This document shows positions 45,406 to 53,672 of a stretch of 64,000 nucleotides of DNA, piece after piece. This DNA comes from Chelatococcus reniformis. GTDB lineage: Bacteria > Pseudomonadota > Alphaproteobacteria > Rhizobiales > Beijerinckiaceae. The DNA lies in NCBI RefSeq assembly GCF_014640075.1, contig NZ_BMGG01000001.1:806001-870000 (forward strand). Direction: 5' to 3'. The notes below the pieces were generated by a model. That model saw nothing but the letters and a program-made list of their open reading frames with translations. It had not been told where the DNA came from and did no database searches. The translations under genes were made by a program, and so were the position numbers. The stretch's first letter is position 1; each line of letters starts with the position of its first letter.

Positions 45406-47088
45406 ATGAGCTCCGCGGCGACCGCCACAGCCCAGCCCGCGACCGACATCATCGCGCTCGCGCGCCAGGCGTCGCTGGATCTGGAATCGTTGCTCAGCGC
45501 CGCGACGGCGGCCGTGCGCGACCGGGTGAGCGAGGGCGGCAAGGTCTCCTCGGCACAGCTCGACGCCGAGCAGCACGCGACCCACGGCCTGTCGTGGCTC
45601 GCCACCTACGTCACCGGCGTGCGCGAGGCGGTGCACTGGGCCGAGCGGCTGACCGCCGACGGCCAATTCGGCGAGGTGGAGCAGCTGCTGCTCGCCATCG
45701 CCGCCGGCGAGTACACGGCGCAGATCTTCGGCGGCATCCCGATCAGCCAGAACGAGATCGTGCGGCTGGCCGACCTCGGCCTCGACGGCCACACCGTCGC
45801 CGCCCGCCGCACCGCCGCCATCGAGGAGCTGATCGCCGGCGGCAACACGCCGGCGGCACGCGCCCGCCTGGTGACCTTGATGCGCGATATGGACGGCGGC
45901 TCCAGCATCGGCGCCACCGGGCTCGACGAGACGCTGGAGGCGATCCGCTCGGAGATGAAGCGTTTCGCCGATGCGGAGGTGGTGCCTTATGCGCACGAGT
46001 GGCACCTGACCAATTCCTACATCCCACTCGAGGTCGTGGCCCACATGGCCGAGCTCGGCGTGTTCGGCCTGACCATCCCCGAGGAATACGGCGGCATGGG
46101 CCTGTCCAAGGTCTCCATGTGCGTGGTCTCGGAAGAACTGTCGCGCGCCTATATCGGTGTCGGCTCGCTCGGCACCCGCTCCGAGATCGCCGCCGAACTG
46201 ATCCTGGGCGGGGGCACCGACGCGCAAAAGCAGCACTACCTGCCCAAGATCGCCTCGGGCGAGATCCTGCCGACCGCGGTGTTCACCGAGCCCAACACCG
46301 GCTCCGACCTCGCTTCGCTGCGCACGCGCGCGGTGAAGGAGGGCGACGTCTGGAAGGTCTACGGCAACAAGACCTGGATCACCCATCCGGTCCGTGCCGA
46401 CCTGATGACCATGCTGGTGCGCACCAAGCCCGACGCGCCCGGCTACCGCGGCCTGTCGCTGCTGCTCGGCGAGAAGCCGCGCGGCACCGACGAGGACCCC
46501 TTCCCGGTCGACGGCCTCACCGGCGGCGAGATCGAGGTGCTCGGCTACCGCGGCATGAAGGAGTTCGAGCTCGCCTTCGACGGCTTCGAGGTGAAGGGCG
46601 AGAACCTGCTCGGCGGCGTCGAGGGCGAAGGCTTCCGCCAGCTCATGCAGACCTTCGAGGCGGCCCGCATCCAGACCGCGGCGCGCGCCGTGGGCGTTGC
46701 CCAGTGCGCCCTCGAGCTTGGCCTGCGCTACGCGCTCGAGCGCGTGCAGTTCGCCAAGGCCCTGGTCAACTTCCCGCGCGTCGCCGACAAGCTCGCCATG
46801 ATGGCGGCGGAGCTGATGATCGCCCGCCAGCTCACCTATTTCGCCGGCCGCGCCAAAGACGAGGGCAAGCGCTGCGACCTGGAGGCCGGCATGGCCAAGC
46901 TGCTCGCCGCCCGCGTCGCCTGGTCCAATGCGGACAACGCTCTCCAGATCCACGGCGGCAACGGCTTCGCGCTGGAGTACGCCATCAGCCGCGTGCTCTG
47001 CGACGCCCGCATCCTGTCGATCTTCGAGGGCGCCGCCGAAATCCAGGCCCAGGTCATCGCCCGGCGCCTGATCGAAGGCGGCAACTAG
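45406..47088 (+). CDS. mcd: (2S)-methylsuccinyl-CoA dehydrogenase
   Basis: A 560-residue flavin acyl-CoA dehydrogenase. The first 170 residues are an extra N-terminal helical domain that ordinary acyl-CoA dehydrogenases of about 380 residues lack and that marks the Mcd branch. The core begins near residue 180 and shows GLTIPEEYGGMGLS, VFTEPNTGSDLASL, KTWITHP and the final QIHGGNGFALEYAISRVLCD. The enzyme oxidises methylsuccinyl-CoA to mesaconyl-C1-CoA in the ethylmalonyl-CoA pathway. Its place near ccr and ecm supports the call. The electron acceptor would be ETF. Confidence 0.93.
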   Translation: MSSAATATAQPATDIIALARQASLDLESLLSAATAAVRDRVSEGGKVSSAQLDAEQHATHGLSWLATYVTGVREAVHWAERLTADGQFGEVEQLLLAIAAGEYTAQIFGGIPISQNEIVRLADLGLDGHTVAARRTAAIEELIAGGNTPAARARLVTLMRDMDGGSSIGATGLDETLEAIRSEMKRFADAEVVPYAHEWHLTNSYIPLEVVAHMAELGVFGLTIPEEYGGMGLSKVSMCVVSEELSRAYIGVGSLGTRSEIAAELILGGGTDAQKQHYLPKIASGEILPTAVFTEPNTGSDLASLRTRAVKEGDVWKVYGNKTWITHPVRADLMTMLVRTKPDAPGYRGLSLLLGEKPRGTDEDPFPVDGLTGGEIEVLGYRGMKEFELAFDGFEVKGENLLGGVEGEGFRQLMQTFEAARIQTAARAVGVAQCALELGLRYALERVQFAKALVNFPRVADKLAMMAAELMIARQLTYFAGRAKDEGKRCDLEAGMAKLLAARVAWSNADNALQIHGGNGFALEYAISRVLCDARILSIFEGAAEIQAQVIARRLIEGGN

Positions 47089-47135
47089 CGCCGCCCCACG
47101 CTGTCGTCCTGGCCGGGTCGTCAGGCCCGGCCCTC

Positions 47136-47238
47136 TGGAGCATTTCGAGCGAAGTGGACGCCGGTTCGCGCGAAGAAAATGCGATAAAACAAATAGATAG
47201 AGCATTTCGGCGATTCGGAGAAACGCGAAAATGCTCCA
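47136..47238. repeat. Family A intergenic palindromic repeat, copy 3
   Basis: A complete copy with TGGAGCATTT on the left and AAATGCTCCA on the right, so the inverted ends reach ten bases. The core GAAGTGGACGCCGGTTCGC and AGAGCATTTCGGCGATTCG match the other copies. It ends 15 bases before the Rid gene start. Confidence 0.88.
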
Positions 47239-47253
47239 GCCCGGACCATCGCA

Positions 47254-47643
47254 ATGCCGCGCAACCTCGTCTCCACCGGCTCGCCCATGGAGGCGACGTT
47301 CGGCTATTCGCGCGCGCTGGTGGACGAACCCTTCGTGTTCGTAGCCGGCACGACCGGATATGACTATGCGACCATGACCCTGCCGGCCGACGCCGAGCAG
47401 CAGGCGCGCAACGCCTGGACCACGATCGCTGAGGTCCTGGAGAGTGTCGGCTTCAGCCTGCACGACATCGTCCGCGCCACCTACTATGTGACCGACGGGT
47501 CGCACGCCGAGCCGCTGCTGCGGGTCTGCGGAGAAAGGCCGGCCGAGATCCGCCCGGCCGCGACCCTGCTGGTCGTCGCCGGCCTTCTCGAGCCCGCCAC
47601 GAAGATCGAGATCGAGGTGACCGCGCTGCGCCGCGGGCGGTGA
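47254..47643 (+). CDS. RidA-family protein lacking the catalytic arginine
   Basis: A 129-residue YjgF/YER057c/UK114 protein. Seen: EPFVFVAGTTGYD, QARNAWTTIAEVLESVGF, IVRATYYVTD and KIEIEVTALR. In active RidA an arginine in PARS(C) binds the substrate carboxylate; here that position reads PAAT, so imine deamination of the classic kind is unlikely. This fits the Rid subfamilies of unknown function. The ATG lies directly after family A copy 3, so the leader is short or contains the repeat. Confidence 0.87.
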   Translation: MPRNLVSTGSPMEATFGYSRALVDEPFVFVAGTTGYDYATMTLPADAEQQARNAWTTIAEVLESVGFSLHDIVRATYYVTDGSHAEPLLRVCGERPAEIRPAATLLVVAGLLEPATKIEIEVTALRRGR

Positions 47644-47693
47644 GCGGGTTGATGGTTCGACGAGACATCATGGCGCTCAAGAAGGGCGATGGC

Positions 47694-48110
47694 TCACCAG
47701 CCGATGCAGCTGCGGCGCGTCATGGTCAGGACCGACTTCTGCCGAAAGCGAGCCTTATAGGCCGTGGCGACGGCACGGAGGCTGTCGGCGTCGGCCGCCA
47801 GCGGCGGGTCGGTCGGAACCGCTATCACCACCACCTTGGACCGCTCGCGCGCGGGGCGGCCAGCATCGGTCCAGTAGCCGGCCGCGTCCAGCACCGTCAG
47901 CCCGCCTGGAAAGCGCGGCACCACCTCGTCGTCGATGAAGCGCGCAAAAGCGCGCTCGCCCACCGCCTCGGCCGGGCCGACGTTGCGGCCGAAGACCATC
48001 TCGATGACGGTGCCGGCGCGTGTCCCTTGCGGGCACCGGGGGGTGTCAAACGCGGGCGCCGCCGCGCAGGCGCCGATCGGTAGGGCAAGGAGGACGACGG
48101 CGAGCCGCAT
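47694..48110 (-). CDS. DUF3574-family putative lipoprotein
   Basis: A 138-residue exported protein. The leader MRLAVVLLALPIGAC ends in a plausible lipobox (Cys15). The mature part shows VIEMVFGRNVG, FIDDEVVPRFPGGLTVLDAAG and SKVVVIAVPTD, the DUF3574 pattern. The role is unknown. The tail TMTRRSCIGW carries one further cysteine. It is convergent with the Rid gene and divergent from the MFS gene at 48264. Confidence 0.85.
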   Translation of the reverse strand: MRLAVVLLALPIGACAAAPAFDTPRCPQGTRAGTVIEMVFGRNVGPAEAVGERAFARFIDDEVVPRFPGGLTVLDAAGYWTDAGRPARERSKVVVIAVPTDPPLAADADSLRAVATAYKARFRQKSVLTMTRRSCIGW

Positions 48111-48263
48111 GGGCGCACAGTGCCCACCCGGGGGGCGCCTCGGCAAGTCGCGCCGCGCGCCTGTCGCCCCGGATCAGGGCCGGCGGGTTGGCAGCACCGC
48201 CCGGACGGCCTAAACAGCGCTCCCGCGAGCTCCCGCCAAGCCAGATCCGGGCCCGTCCGATCC

Positions 48264-49523
48264 ATGCCCGCCCCCGTCGCGACCTCCGCCGCGCCCCCGC
48301 GCCGAAATGCGGCGCTCGGCTTCATCTTCGTCGCCGTGCTGATCGACGTGATGTCGCTCGGGCTGATCATTCCCGTGCTGCCGAAGCTGGTCGAGGGCTT
48401 CACCGGCGACACGGCGCGGGCCGCCGAGATGCTCGGGCTGTTCGGGACGGCCTGGGCGCTGATGCAATTCGTGGCGGCCCCGGTGCTCGGTCTGCTGTCG
48501 GACCGCTACGGCCGGCGGCCGGTGCTGCTGCTGTCGATCTTCGGCTTCGGCTTCGACTACGTGATGATGGCGCTGGCGCCCTCGCTCGCCTGGCTGTTCG
48601 TCGGTCGCGTCATCTCCGGCATCACCGCCGCGAGCTTCTCCGCCGCCGGCGCCTACATTGCCGATGTCACCAAGCCGGAAGACCGGGCCAAGAGCTTCGG
48701 CCTGGTCGGCGCCGCCTGGGGCGTCGGCTTCGTCCTGGGGCCCGCCATCGGGGGGCTGCTCGGCGAATGGGGGCCGCGCGTGCCGTTCTGGGCGGCTGCC
48801 GCCTTCGCCTTCGTCAATGGCCTCTACGGGCTCTTCGTCCTGCCTGAATCCCTGCCGCCGGAGCGGCGCAGCCCCTTCCGCTGGCGGCGCGCCAATCCCC
48901 TGGGCTCGCTGGCGCTGCTGCGCTCGCACCCGGAGCTGCTGGGGCTTGCCGCAGTCACCTTCCTGTTCCAGCTCGCCCATCACGTGCTGCCGAGCATCTT
49001 CGTGCTCTACACGTCCTACCGCTACGGCTGGGGCACCTCTGAGCTGGGATTGATGCTCGCCGCCACGGGGGTCGCCAACATCGTCGTGCAGGCGCTCCTC
49101 GTCGGGCCCATCAGCCGCGCCGTCGGCGACCGGGGCGCCCTGCTGGCCGGCTTGGCCTGCGGCGCCCTCGGCTTCGCCATCTACGGGCTGGCGCCGACCG
49201 CTCTCGTATACTGGCTCGGCCTGCCCGTCTTCGCCCTGGTCGGGCTGATCCAGCCGGCGGTGATGGCGCTGATGACCCGGCGGGTCGGCGCAGCGGAGCA
49301 GGGCCAGCTGCAGGGCGCCAGCGCCAGCATCATCGGCCTCACCGGTCTCATCGGACCGGGCCTCTTCACCCTTGCCTTCGCCTGGTCGATTCGAGGCGAC
49401 GCCAGCCAGGCGCTGCCGGGGCTGGCGGTGCTGCTCGCCGCCGGCCTGATGGCGGCCGCCGCCCTGCTGGCCGCGGCGGTGACGGCCGCATCGCCGGCAC
49501 GGCAGGGCGAGGACCCCGGCTGA
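48264..49523 (+). CDS. MFS transporter of the TCR/Tet class
   Basis: A 419-residue, twelve-segment permease. IDVMSLGLIIPVLPKL and APVLGLLSDRYGRRPVLL are the segment 1 and motif A signatures of the Tet(A)-like class; GRVISGITAASFSAAGAYIADV is the adjoining segment 4-5 region. Members export tetracycline or act as general drug exporters, but many chromosomal ones have unknown substrates. Conserved acid positions in segment 1 (Asp in LIDVM) fit proton coupling. The MarR regulator 100 bases downstream is on the same strand and could control it. Confidence 0.9.
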   Translation: MPAPVATSAAPPRRNAALGFIFVAVLIDVMSLGLIIPVLPKLVEGFTGDTARAAEMLGLFGTAWALMQFVAAPVLGLLSDRYGRRPVLLLSIFGFGFDYVMMALAPSLAWLFVGRVISGITAASFSAAGAYIADVTKPEDRAKSFGLVGAAWGVGFVLGPAIGGLLGEWGPRVPFWAAAAFAFVNGLYGLFVLPESLPPERRSPFRWRRANPLGSLALLRSHPELLGLAAVTFLFQLAHHVLPSIFVLYTSYRYGWGTSELGLMLAATGVANIVVQALLVGPISRAVGDRGALLAGLACGALGFAIYGLAPTALVYWLGLPVFALVGLIQPAVMALMTRRVGAAEQGQLQGASASIIGLTGLIGPGLFTLAFAWSIRGDASQALPGLAVLLAAGLMAAAALLAAAVTAASPARQGEDPG

Positions 49524-49587
49524 ACCGAAAATGACGCGCGCGGCCCCGGGCTGCGCGAACCTGCCGATACACCGATGCGCGATTTAG

Positions 49588-49625
49588 TTGACTAGGAAAT
49601 CATACCGATATAGTTTCCTAGTCAA
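49588..49625. promoter_or_regulatory. Perfect 12-bp inverted repeat, probable MarR operator
   Basis: TTGACTAGGAAA (49588-49599) and TTTCCTAGTCAA (49614-49625), exact complements with a 14-base spacer. The right arm ends on the first base of the MarR start codon. The spacer is AT-rich and may overlap a promoter. A dimeric MarR repressor bound here would block its own gene, so autoregulation is likely. Confidence 0.75.
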
Positions 49626-50101
49626 TGAACGAGGTTGCCATGTCGTCGATCCAGCCCGTCTCGGACCTCACCGCACATATTGGCTTCTGGCTGCGCATGG
49701 TATCCAACCACGTGTCCCATGCCTTCGCGGACAAACTGGCCGACAAGCGGGTGACGGTAGCCGAATGGAGCCTGATGCGCGCGCTCTACGGCAAGGAGCC
49801 GACGCCGCCCAGCCGGCTCGCGGACGAGATGGGCATGACGCGGGGAGCGATCACCAAGCTCGCTGACAGGCTGATCGCGAAGTCCCTGATCGCGCGCGAG
49901 GCCAGCGCGAGGGACGGCCGCGCACAGACACTCACGCTGACGGATCGCGGCAGTAACCTCGTGCCGGACCTGGCCGCGCTTGCCGACCGCAATGATGCCG
50001 AATTCTTTGAATGTCTCGATGCAGATGAACGGAAAGCGCTCGAGCGTCTCCTGAGGAGCCTGGCCCGACGCCGCCGCATGACTGCATTCCCGATCGGATG
50101 A
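49625..50101 (+). CDS. MarR-family transcription regulator
   Basis: A 158-residue winged helix protein. The DNA-binding part shows VTVAEWSLMRALYGKEPTPPSRLADEMGMTRGAITKLADRLIAKSLI, with the wing DGRAQTLTLTDRG. C-terminal helices end in RRRRMTAFPIG. MarR repressors leave DNA on binding phenolic or oxidative ligands. The start is either 49625, inside the palindrome, or ATG 49640 (MSSIQPV), which would clear it. The DUF1398 gene follows 30 bases downstream. Confidence 0.92.
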   Translation: MNEVAMSSIQPVSDLTAHIGFWLRMVSNHVSHAFADKLADKRVTVAEWSLMRALYGKEPTPPSRLADEMGMTRGAITKLADRLIAKSLIAREASARDGRAQTLTLTDRGSNLVPDLAALADRNDAEFFECLDADERKALERLLRSLARRRRMTAFPIG

Positions 50102-50131
50102 AGACGATCGAACCACATCCCGGAGCAGCTT

Positions 50132-50536
50132 ATGAACGATCGGCAGAAAGCAATTGCCCGGTCCTGTCTCGACGGCGCCGAGAGCAATACCATGACCTTT
50201 CCCCAGATCGTCGGAAGACTGATTGAAGCCGGATTCGAAAGCTACTGCATCGACTTCCGGCGGGCCACCGCGACCTACTATTTGGCTGGCAGCGAGAGCA
50301 TCGAACTGGCGACCCACCGCGTCGACGCCGCCGTCGCGCCGACGTTCGATGTCGCGCTGATGCAGACTGCGATCAGGGAAGCGCAGCACCTGGTGCCTGG
50401 ATATACCTACAAGCGATTCTGCGAGAGGGCCGTTGCGGCCGGGTGCGCCGGCTATATCGTGTCGCTCTCCGGCCGCCGCGCTCTCTATATCGGTCGTACC
50501 GCCGAAACCCACGTCGAGCATTTTCCAAACCAGTAG
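50132..50536 (+). CDS. DUF1398-family protein
   Basis: A 134-residue protein beginning MNDRQKAIARSCLDGAES with MTFPQIVGRLIEAGFESYCIDFRRATATYYL, the DUF1398 pattern. There is no membrane segment or signal peptide. Function is unknown in the family. It is probably co-transcribed with the MarR gene, so its amount should respond to the same ligand. Confidence 0.85.
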   Translation: MNDRQKAIARSCLDGAESNTMTFPQIVGRLIEAGFESYCIDFRRATATYYLAGSESIELATHRVDAAVAPTFDVALMQTAIREAQHLVPGYTYKRFCERAVAAGCAGYIVSLSGRRALYIGRTAETHVEHFPNQ

Positions 50537-50664
50537 ATGGGCATCTGCCGTCCGCTATCCGCCCGATTAACTTCGAGTGGTCTTTGCCAATCGGCCCTCG
50601 CCGTCAGCGTCGCCATCGCGTGTTCCTGCGCAGCCTGCCCGGTGACCGCCCTTGGACCGGGTCA

Positions 50665-50748
50665 GCGCCAAGCGCGGCCCGCAGAGAAGCGCCCCAGATT
50701 CAGGCGCTTGGCGCAGCTCTATGCGATCAGGCGATTCCATCTGATCGC
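50665..50748. repeat. Two tandem hairpins in the leuB leader region
   Basis: First: GCGCCAAGCGC (50665-50675) with GCGCTTGGCGC (50704-50714), perfect over 11 bases. Second: GCGATCAG (50723-50730) with CTGATCGC (50741-50748), perfect over eight. Then comes AAATGCTCTAG, a family A-like end. The loop of the first contains AGAAGCGCCCCAGAT, which recurs at the base of the hairpin before htpG. The remaining bases of 50537-50830 hold nothing else recognised. Confidence 0.65.
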
Positions 50749-50830
50749 GAAATGCTCTAGAAACCGCGCCATTCAGCTCCTCCTTTTCGCATGCGCTGGC
50801 CGGCGCACGCGCAACCGCGCAGGGATAGCC

Positions 50831-51940
50831 ATGGCATCGTTCAATCTTCTCCTCCTCCCGGGTGACGGCATCGGCCCCGAGGTTGCCGCCGAGGTGGAAA
50901 AGCTGGTGAAGTGGTTCGACCGGCAGGGCCTCGCCAGGTTCGAGGTCGAGCACGACCTCGTCGGCGGCGCCGCCTATGACGCGCACGGCGCTGCCATCTC
51001 GGACGCGGCGATGGCCCGGGCCGAGGCGGCGGACGCGGTGCTGTTCGGCGCCGTGGGCGGCCCGAAGTGGGACGGGGTGCCCTATGCCCATCGGCCGGAG
51101 GCCGGCCTGCTGCGCCTGCGCAAGGACCTCGGCCTGTTCGCCAATCTGCGCCCGGCGATCTGCTACCCGGCGCTCGCCGATGCCTCGTCGCTCAAGCGCG
51201 AGCATGTGGAGGGGCTCGACATCGTCATCGTGCGCGAGCTCACCGGCGGCGTCTACTTCGGCGAGCCGAAGGAGATCGTGACCCTGGAGAACGGCGAGAA
51301 GCGCGCCGTCGACACCCAGCTCTACACCACCCACGAGATCGAGCGGATCGCCCGCGTCGCCTTCGAGCTGGCCGCCCGGCGTCGCAACCACGTCGCCTCG
51401 GCGGAGAAGCGCAATGTCATGCGCACGGGCGTGCTCTGGAACGAGGTGGTGACCCGCGTCCACAAGGACGAGTATCCCGGCGCCCGGCTGGAGCACGTGC
51501 TGGCCGACAACTGCGCCATGCAGCTGGTGCGCAATCCAAAGCAATACGACGTCGTCGTCACGGACAATCTGTTCGGCGACATCCTCTCGGATGTGGCGGC
51601 GATGCTCACAGGCTCGCTCGGCATGCTGCCATCGGCTTCGCTCGGCGCCGAGGATCCGGCCACCGGCAAGCGCAAGGCGCTCTACGAGCCGGTGCACGGC
51701 TCGGCGCCCGACATCGCCGGGCAGGGCCTCGCCAACCCCATCGCCATGCTGGGCTCGTTCGGCATGGCGCTGCGCTATTCGTTCGGGCTGGTCGAGGCGG
51801 CGGACCGGCTGGAGGCCGCGATCGCCAGCGTACTGGCCGCCGGCCTGCGCACCCGGGACATCGCCGCTCCGGGCGCCAATGCGGTGTCGACCGGCGAGAT
51901 GGGCGATGCCGTCGTGGCCGCACTGGCGAAAGCCGCGTGA
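50831..51940 (+). CDS. leuB: 3-isopropylmalate dehydrogenase
   Basis: A 369-residue cytosolic NAD enzyme of leucine synthesis, oxidising and decarboxylating 3-isopropylmalate. Seen: [22 protein letters not shown], the substrate-binding [26 protein letters not shown], and the metal site [12 protein letters not shown], with [12 protein letters not shown] and [18 protein letters not shown] at the C-terminal side. Length is standard. The ATG follows GGGATAGCC. It is separate from asd in this genome, although the two are close in some relatives. Confidence 0.97.
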   Translation: MASFNLLLLPGDGIGPEVAAEVEKLVKWFDRQGLARFEVEHDLVGGAAYDAHGAAISDAAMARAEAADAVLFGAVGGPKWDGVPYAHRPEAGLLRLRKDLGLFANLRPAICYPALADASSLKREHVEGLDIVIVRELTGGVYFGEPKEIVTLENGEKRAVDTQLYTTHEIERIARVAFELAARRRNHVASAEKRNVMRTGVLWNEVVTRVHKDEYPGARLEHVLADNCAMQLVRNPKQYDVVVTDNLFGDILSDVAAMLTGSLGMLPSASLGAEDPATGKRKALYEPVHGSAPDIAGQGLANPIAMLGSFGMALRYSFGLVEAADRLEAAIASVLAAGLRTRDIAAPGANAVSTGEMGDAVVAALAKAA

Positions 51941-52116
51941 GGCACCCGACTGGCCGAGGCCCGACGGCCTCGGCCGCCCGTGGGTTACGGGCCTGCTCAG
52001 CTGACCCGGCTATCCATCGAGAATAAAGGAATCAGCGCGGCGGAAGGGGCCGAGCGAGATTCGGACAGCGGATCGATGGCCGAGCCCAGCCCGGCCATGA
52101 CGTGCGCCGGAGAAGG

Positions 52117-52422
52117 TTACGGCGTCAGCGCCGCTGGCGGCGAGAACGGGCGGCCCGGCACGTCGAAGGGCATCTGCGGCAGCGGCGACTGCTGCTGCGG
52201 CCCGGCGAAGTTCGGGCGCACCGCGTAATACTGGCCGGCGGTGACATATCTGTTGGTCGAGCCGACCGGCACCACCGGCCCGGGATCTAGGAAGCTGCGG
52301 CCCGTCACGGTGATTTCGCGGTAGCGCTGCGGCGTACGCTTGGCCTCGCGTGCTTCGGCGACGGTCGCGAGAGTCATCCCCGCCAGGGCGAGGGCCGTCA
52401 CTGTAACGAAGGCGTATCGCAT
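52117..52422 (-). CDS. Small exported proline-rich protein
   Basis: A 101-residue protein with a clear signal peptide (MRYAFVTVTALALAGMTLATVAEA, cleavage after AEA likely). The mature 77 residues show ITVTGRSFLDPGPVVPVGSTNRYV and a proline-rich tail ending PPAALTP. No cysteine, no family recognised. The start at 52422 is preceded by GGGGGATCC in the coding direction. It is convergent with leuB. Confidence 0.7.
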   Translation of the reverse strand: MRYAFVTVTALALAGMTLATVAEAREAKRTPQRYREITVTGRSFLDPGPVVPVGSTNRYVTAGQYYAVRPNFAGPQQQSPLPQMPFDVPGRPFSPPAALTP

Positions 52423-52644
52423 AGGATCCCCCACCGGCTGGCTGTCCGCTTCAGCTTACATGATGCAATCGATGGCCGAGTACAAGCTCCTGCCGCATCA
52501 CAATAAACGGATATGCGGTGGTCCCGGTTCCCTGCTGCTGCCGCGCCACAGTCGGCGGGCCCGGCGGCTGCAGCTCTTTCTCGTCGGAAGGAGTGGCTCC
52601 ACGCAATGGGAAAGCGTTCGGGCCAAACCGTCGAGCGCCGCCGA

Positions 52645-52830
52645 CGCATGACAAAAAGGGCCGCGGAGGCGGCCCTGTCCTTGGGATCTGGCGTGGAGAG
52701 AGAAGCGTTGCCCGAGGCCTGGCCGCCGGAAGCCGCAGGGGGCTGGGGGGCTGACGATCCGCAGCGACAAGCGACCAGGCCGTCGAGGCAACATCGGTCT
52801 TGTCGCGCCCCACTGGGGCTGTCGGAAGGC
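52645..52830 (-). ncRNA. Candidate structured small RNA with intrinsic terminator
   Basis: Read on the minus strand. A long stem pairs GTTGCC (complement of 52787-52792) with GGCAAC (complement of 52707-52712), and GGCCTGG with CCAGGCC (complement of 52775-52781 and 52716-52722). An exclusive alternative stem joins 52764-52771 with 52799-52806 (CTTGTCGC/GCGACAAG, perfect over 8 bp). A small hairpin GCCCC-AGT-GGGGC lies at the 5' side. The 3' end is the terminator at 52652-52676. Size would be about 160-180 bases, near that of 6S RNA, but I could not match it to 6S, SRP or RNase P RNA. The 5' end is a guess. Confidence 0.4.
52652..52676 (-). terminator. Intrinsic terminator on the minus strand
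   Basis: Perfect 8-bp stem AGGGCCGC (52657-52664) and GCGGCCCT (52669-52676) with a GGAG loop; read leftward the stem is followed by five T. On the plus strand there is no T tract, so it serves minus-strand transcription. No protein gene on that strand precedes it within 900 bases. Confidence 0.75.
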
Positions 52831-53147
52831 GCGTTTTAGGCGAAAGTGAGATTCTTTGTTTCTGTCGGCGCGGCCGCGCACCGACAGCATCGCGCGTCCC
52901 GATTCCCTTGCGCGCCGGCCGCCGGCGCTCCATCATGACGGCTGCATGACCTTGGGCTCGAAGCTGTGGCGAGACGGCACGTCCGCAGTCGGCGGCAGTG
53001 CCGGCCGTGGCGAGACGCACCGGATCGCGGAGTTGGGCCCCGCCCCGGCAGATCGAGGCGAACCCCCTACGGCTGTGCTCGACCAGATCGAAGCGGATCG
53101 AGCGGACATGCCCGGAGTCTTCGAATCTGGATCCGGTAGGAGGCGCG

Positions 53148-53561
53148 ATGAGCGAGGGTGACGGAGGGGCCGCCGGGGAGGCGCCGGCACATCACGCGGT
53201 GGTCGAGCTTCGGCGCGCATCACCGCCCGTCGTAGGGACCGGCCAACGGCCTCCCGATCCCCTGCAAGTCTCGTTCGACCGCCGCGAGCTCAGCCAACTG
53301 TTGAACCTCTATGGACGCCGCGTCGCCGAAGGCGAGTGGCGCGACTACGCCATCGACTTCCTCCGCGACCGGGCGGTGTTCTCGGTGTTTCGCCGCTCGT
53401 CGGAGATGCCGCTCTATCGCATCGAAAAGGTCCCCCGGCTGGCCAAGCGCCAGGGCGTCTACGCGGTGGTGAGCGCCACCGGGCTGATCCTCAAACGTGG
53501 TCACGAGCTGTCGCGCGTACTGCAGGTGCTCGAGGCGCCGCTGCGCCTGGTGGGCGGCTGA
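53148..53561 (+). CDS. DUF2794-family protein
   Basis: A 137-residue protein conserved in Alphaproteobacteria. The family core is present: VSFDRRELSQLLNLYGRRVAEGEWRDYAIDFL, AVFSVFRRSSEMPLYRIEK, and VVSATGLILKRGHEL. The first 45 residues are variable. Function unknown; the high conservation of the core suggests a basic role. GGTAGGAGG stands four bases before the ATG. A terminator follows 64 bases downstream. Confidence 0.9.
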   Translation: MSEGDGGAAGEAPAHHAVVELRRASPPVVGTGQRPPDPLQVSFDRRELSQLLNLYGRRVAEGEWRDYAIDFLRDRAVFSVFRRSSEMPLYRIEKVPRLAKRQGVYAVVSATGLILKRGHELSRVLQVLEAPLRLVGG

Positions 53562-53624
53562 GCCGGCGAGGCGGTGCGCGGTTGGGCGAATGCCCCATCA
53601 CCGCGGTCGGCGCAAGATACGAAA

Positions 53625-53648
53625 AAGGCCCCGGTCGCCCGGGGCCTT
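53625..53648. terminator. Terminator hairpin between convergent genes
   Basis: Perfect 10-bp stem AAGGCCCCGG (53625-53634) and CCGGGGCCTT (53639-53648) with loop TCGC. A5 on the left gives a T tract for the minus strand, where it follows the BI-1 gene; on the plus strand only TTCGT follows. It lies between DUF2794 and the BI-1 gene and can serve both. Confidence 0.8.
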
Positions 53649-53672
53649 CGTCTGAGATCAGGCGGTTGCCGA

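Larger units (their letters stand above)
52423..53147. other. 725-base region without a protein gene
   Basis: Open frames on both strands here show no family resemblance and are arginine- and proline-rich. The region holds a minus-strand intrinsic terminator (52652-52676) and, just before it in that direction, a strongly paired segment that may be a small RNA. The right end carries the leader of the DUF2794 gene, with GGTAGGAGG at 53136-53144 as ribosome binding site. Confidence 0.5.
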
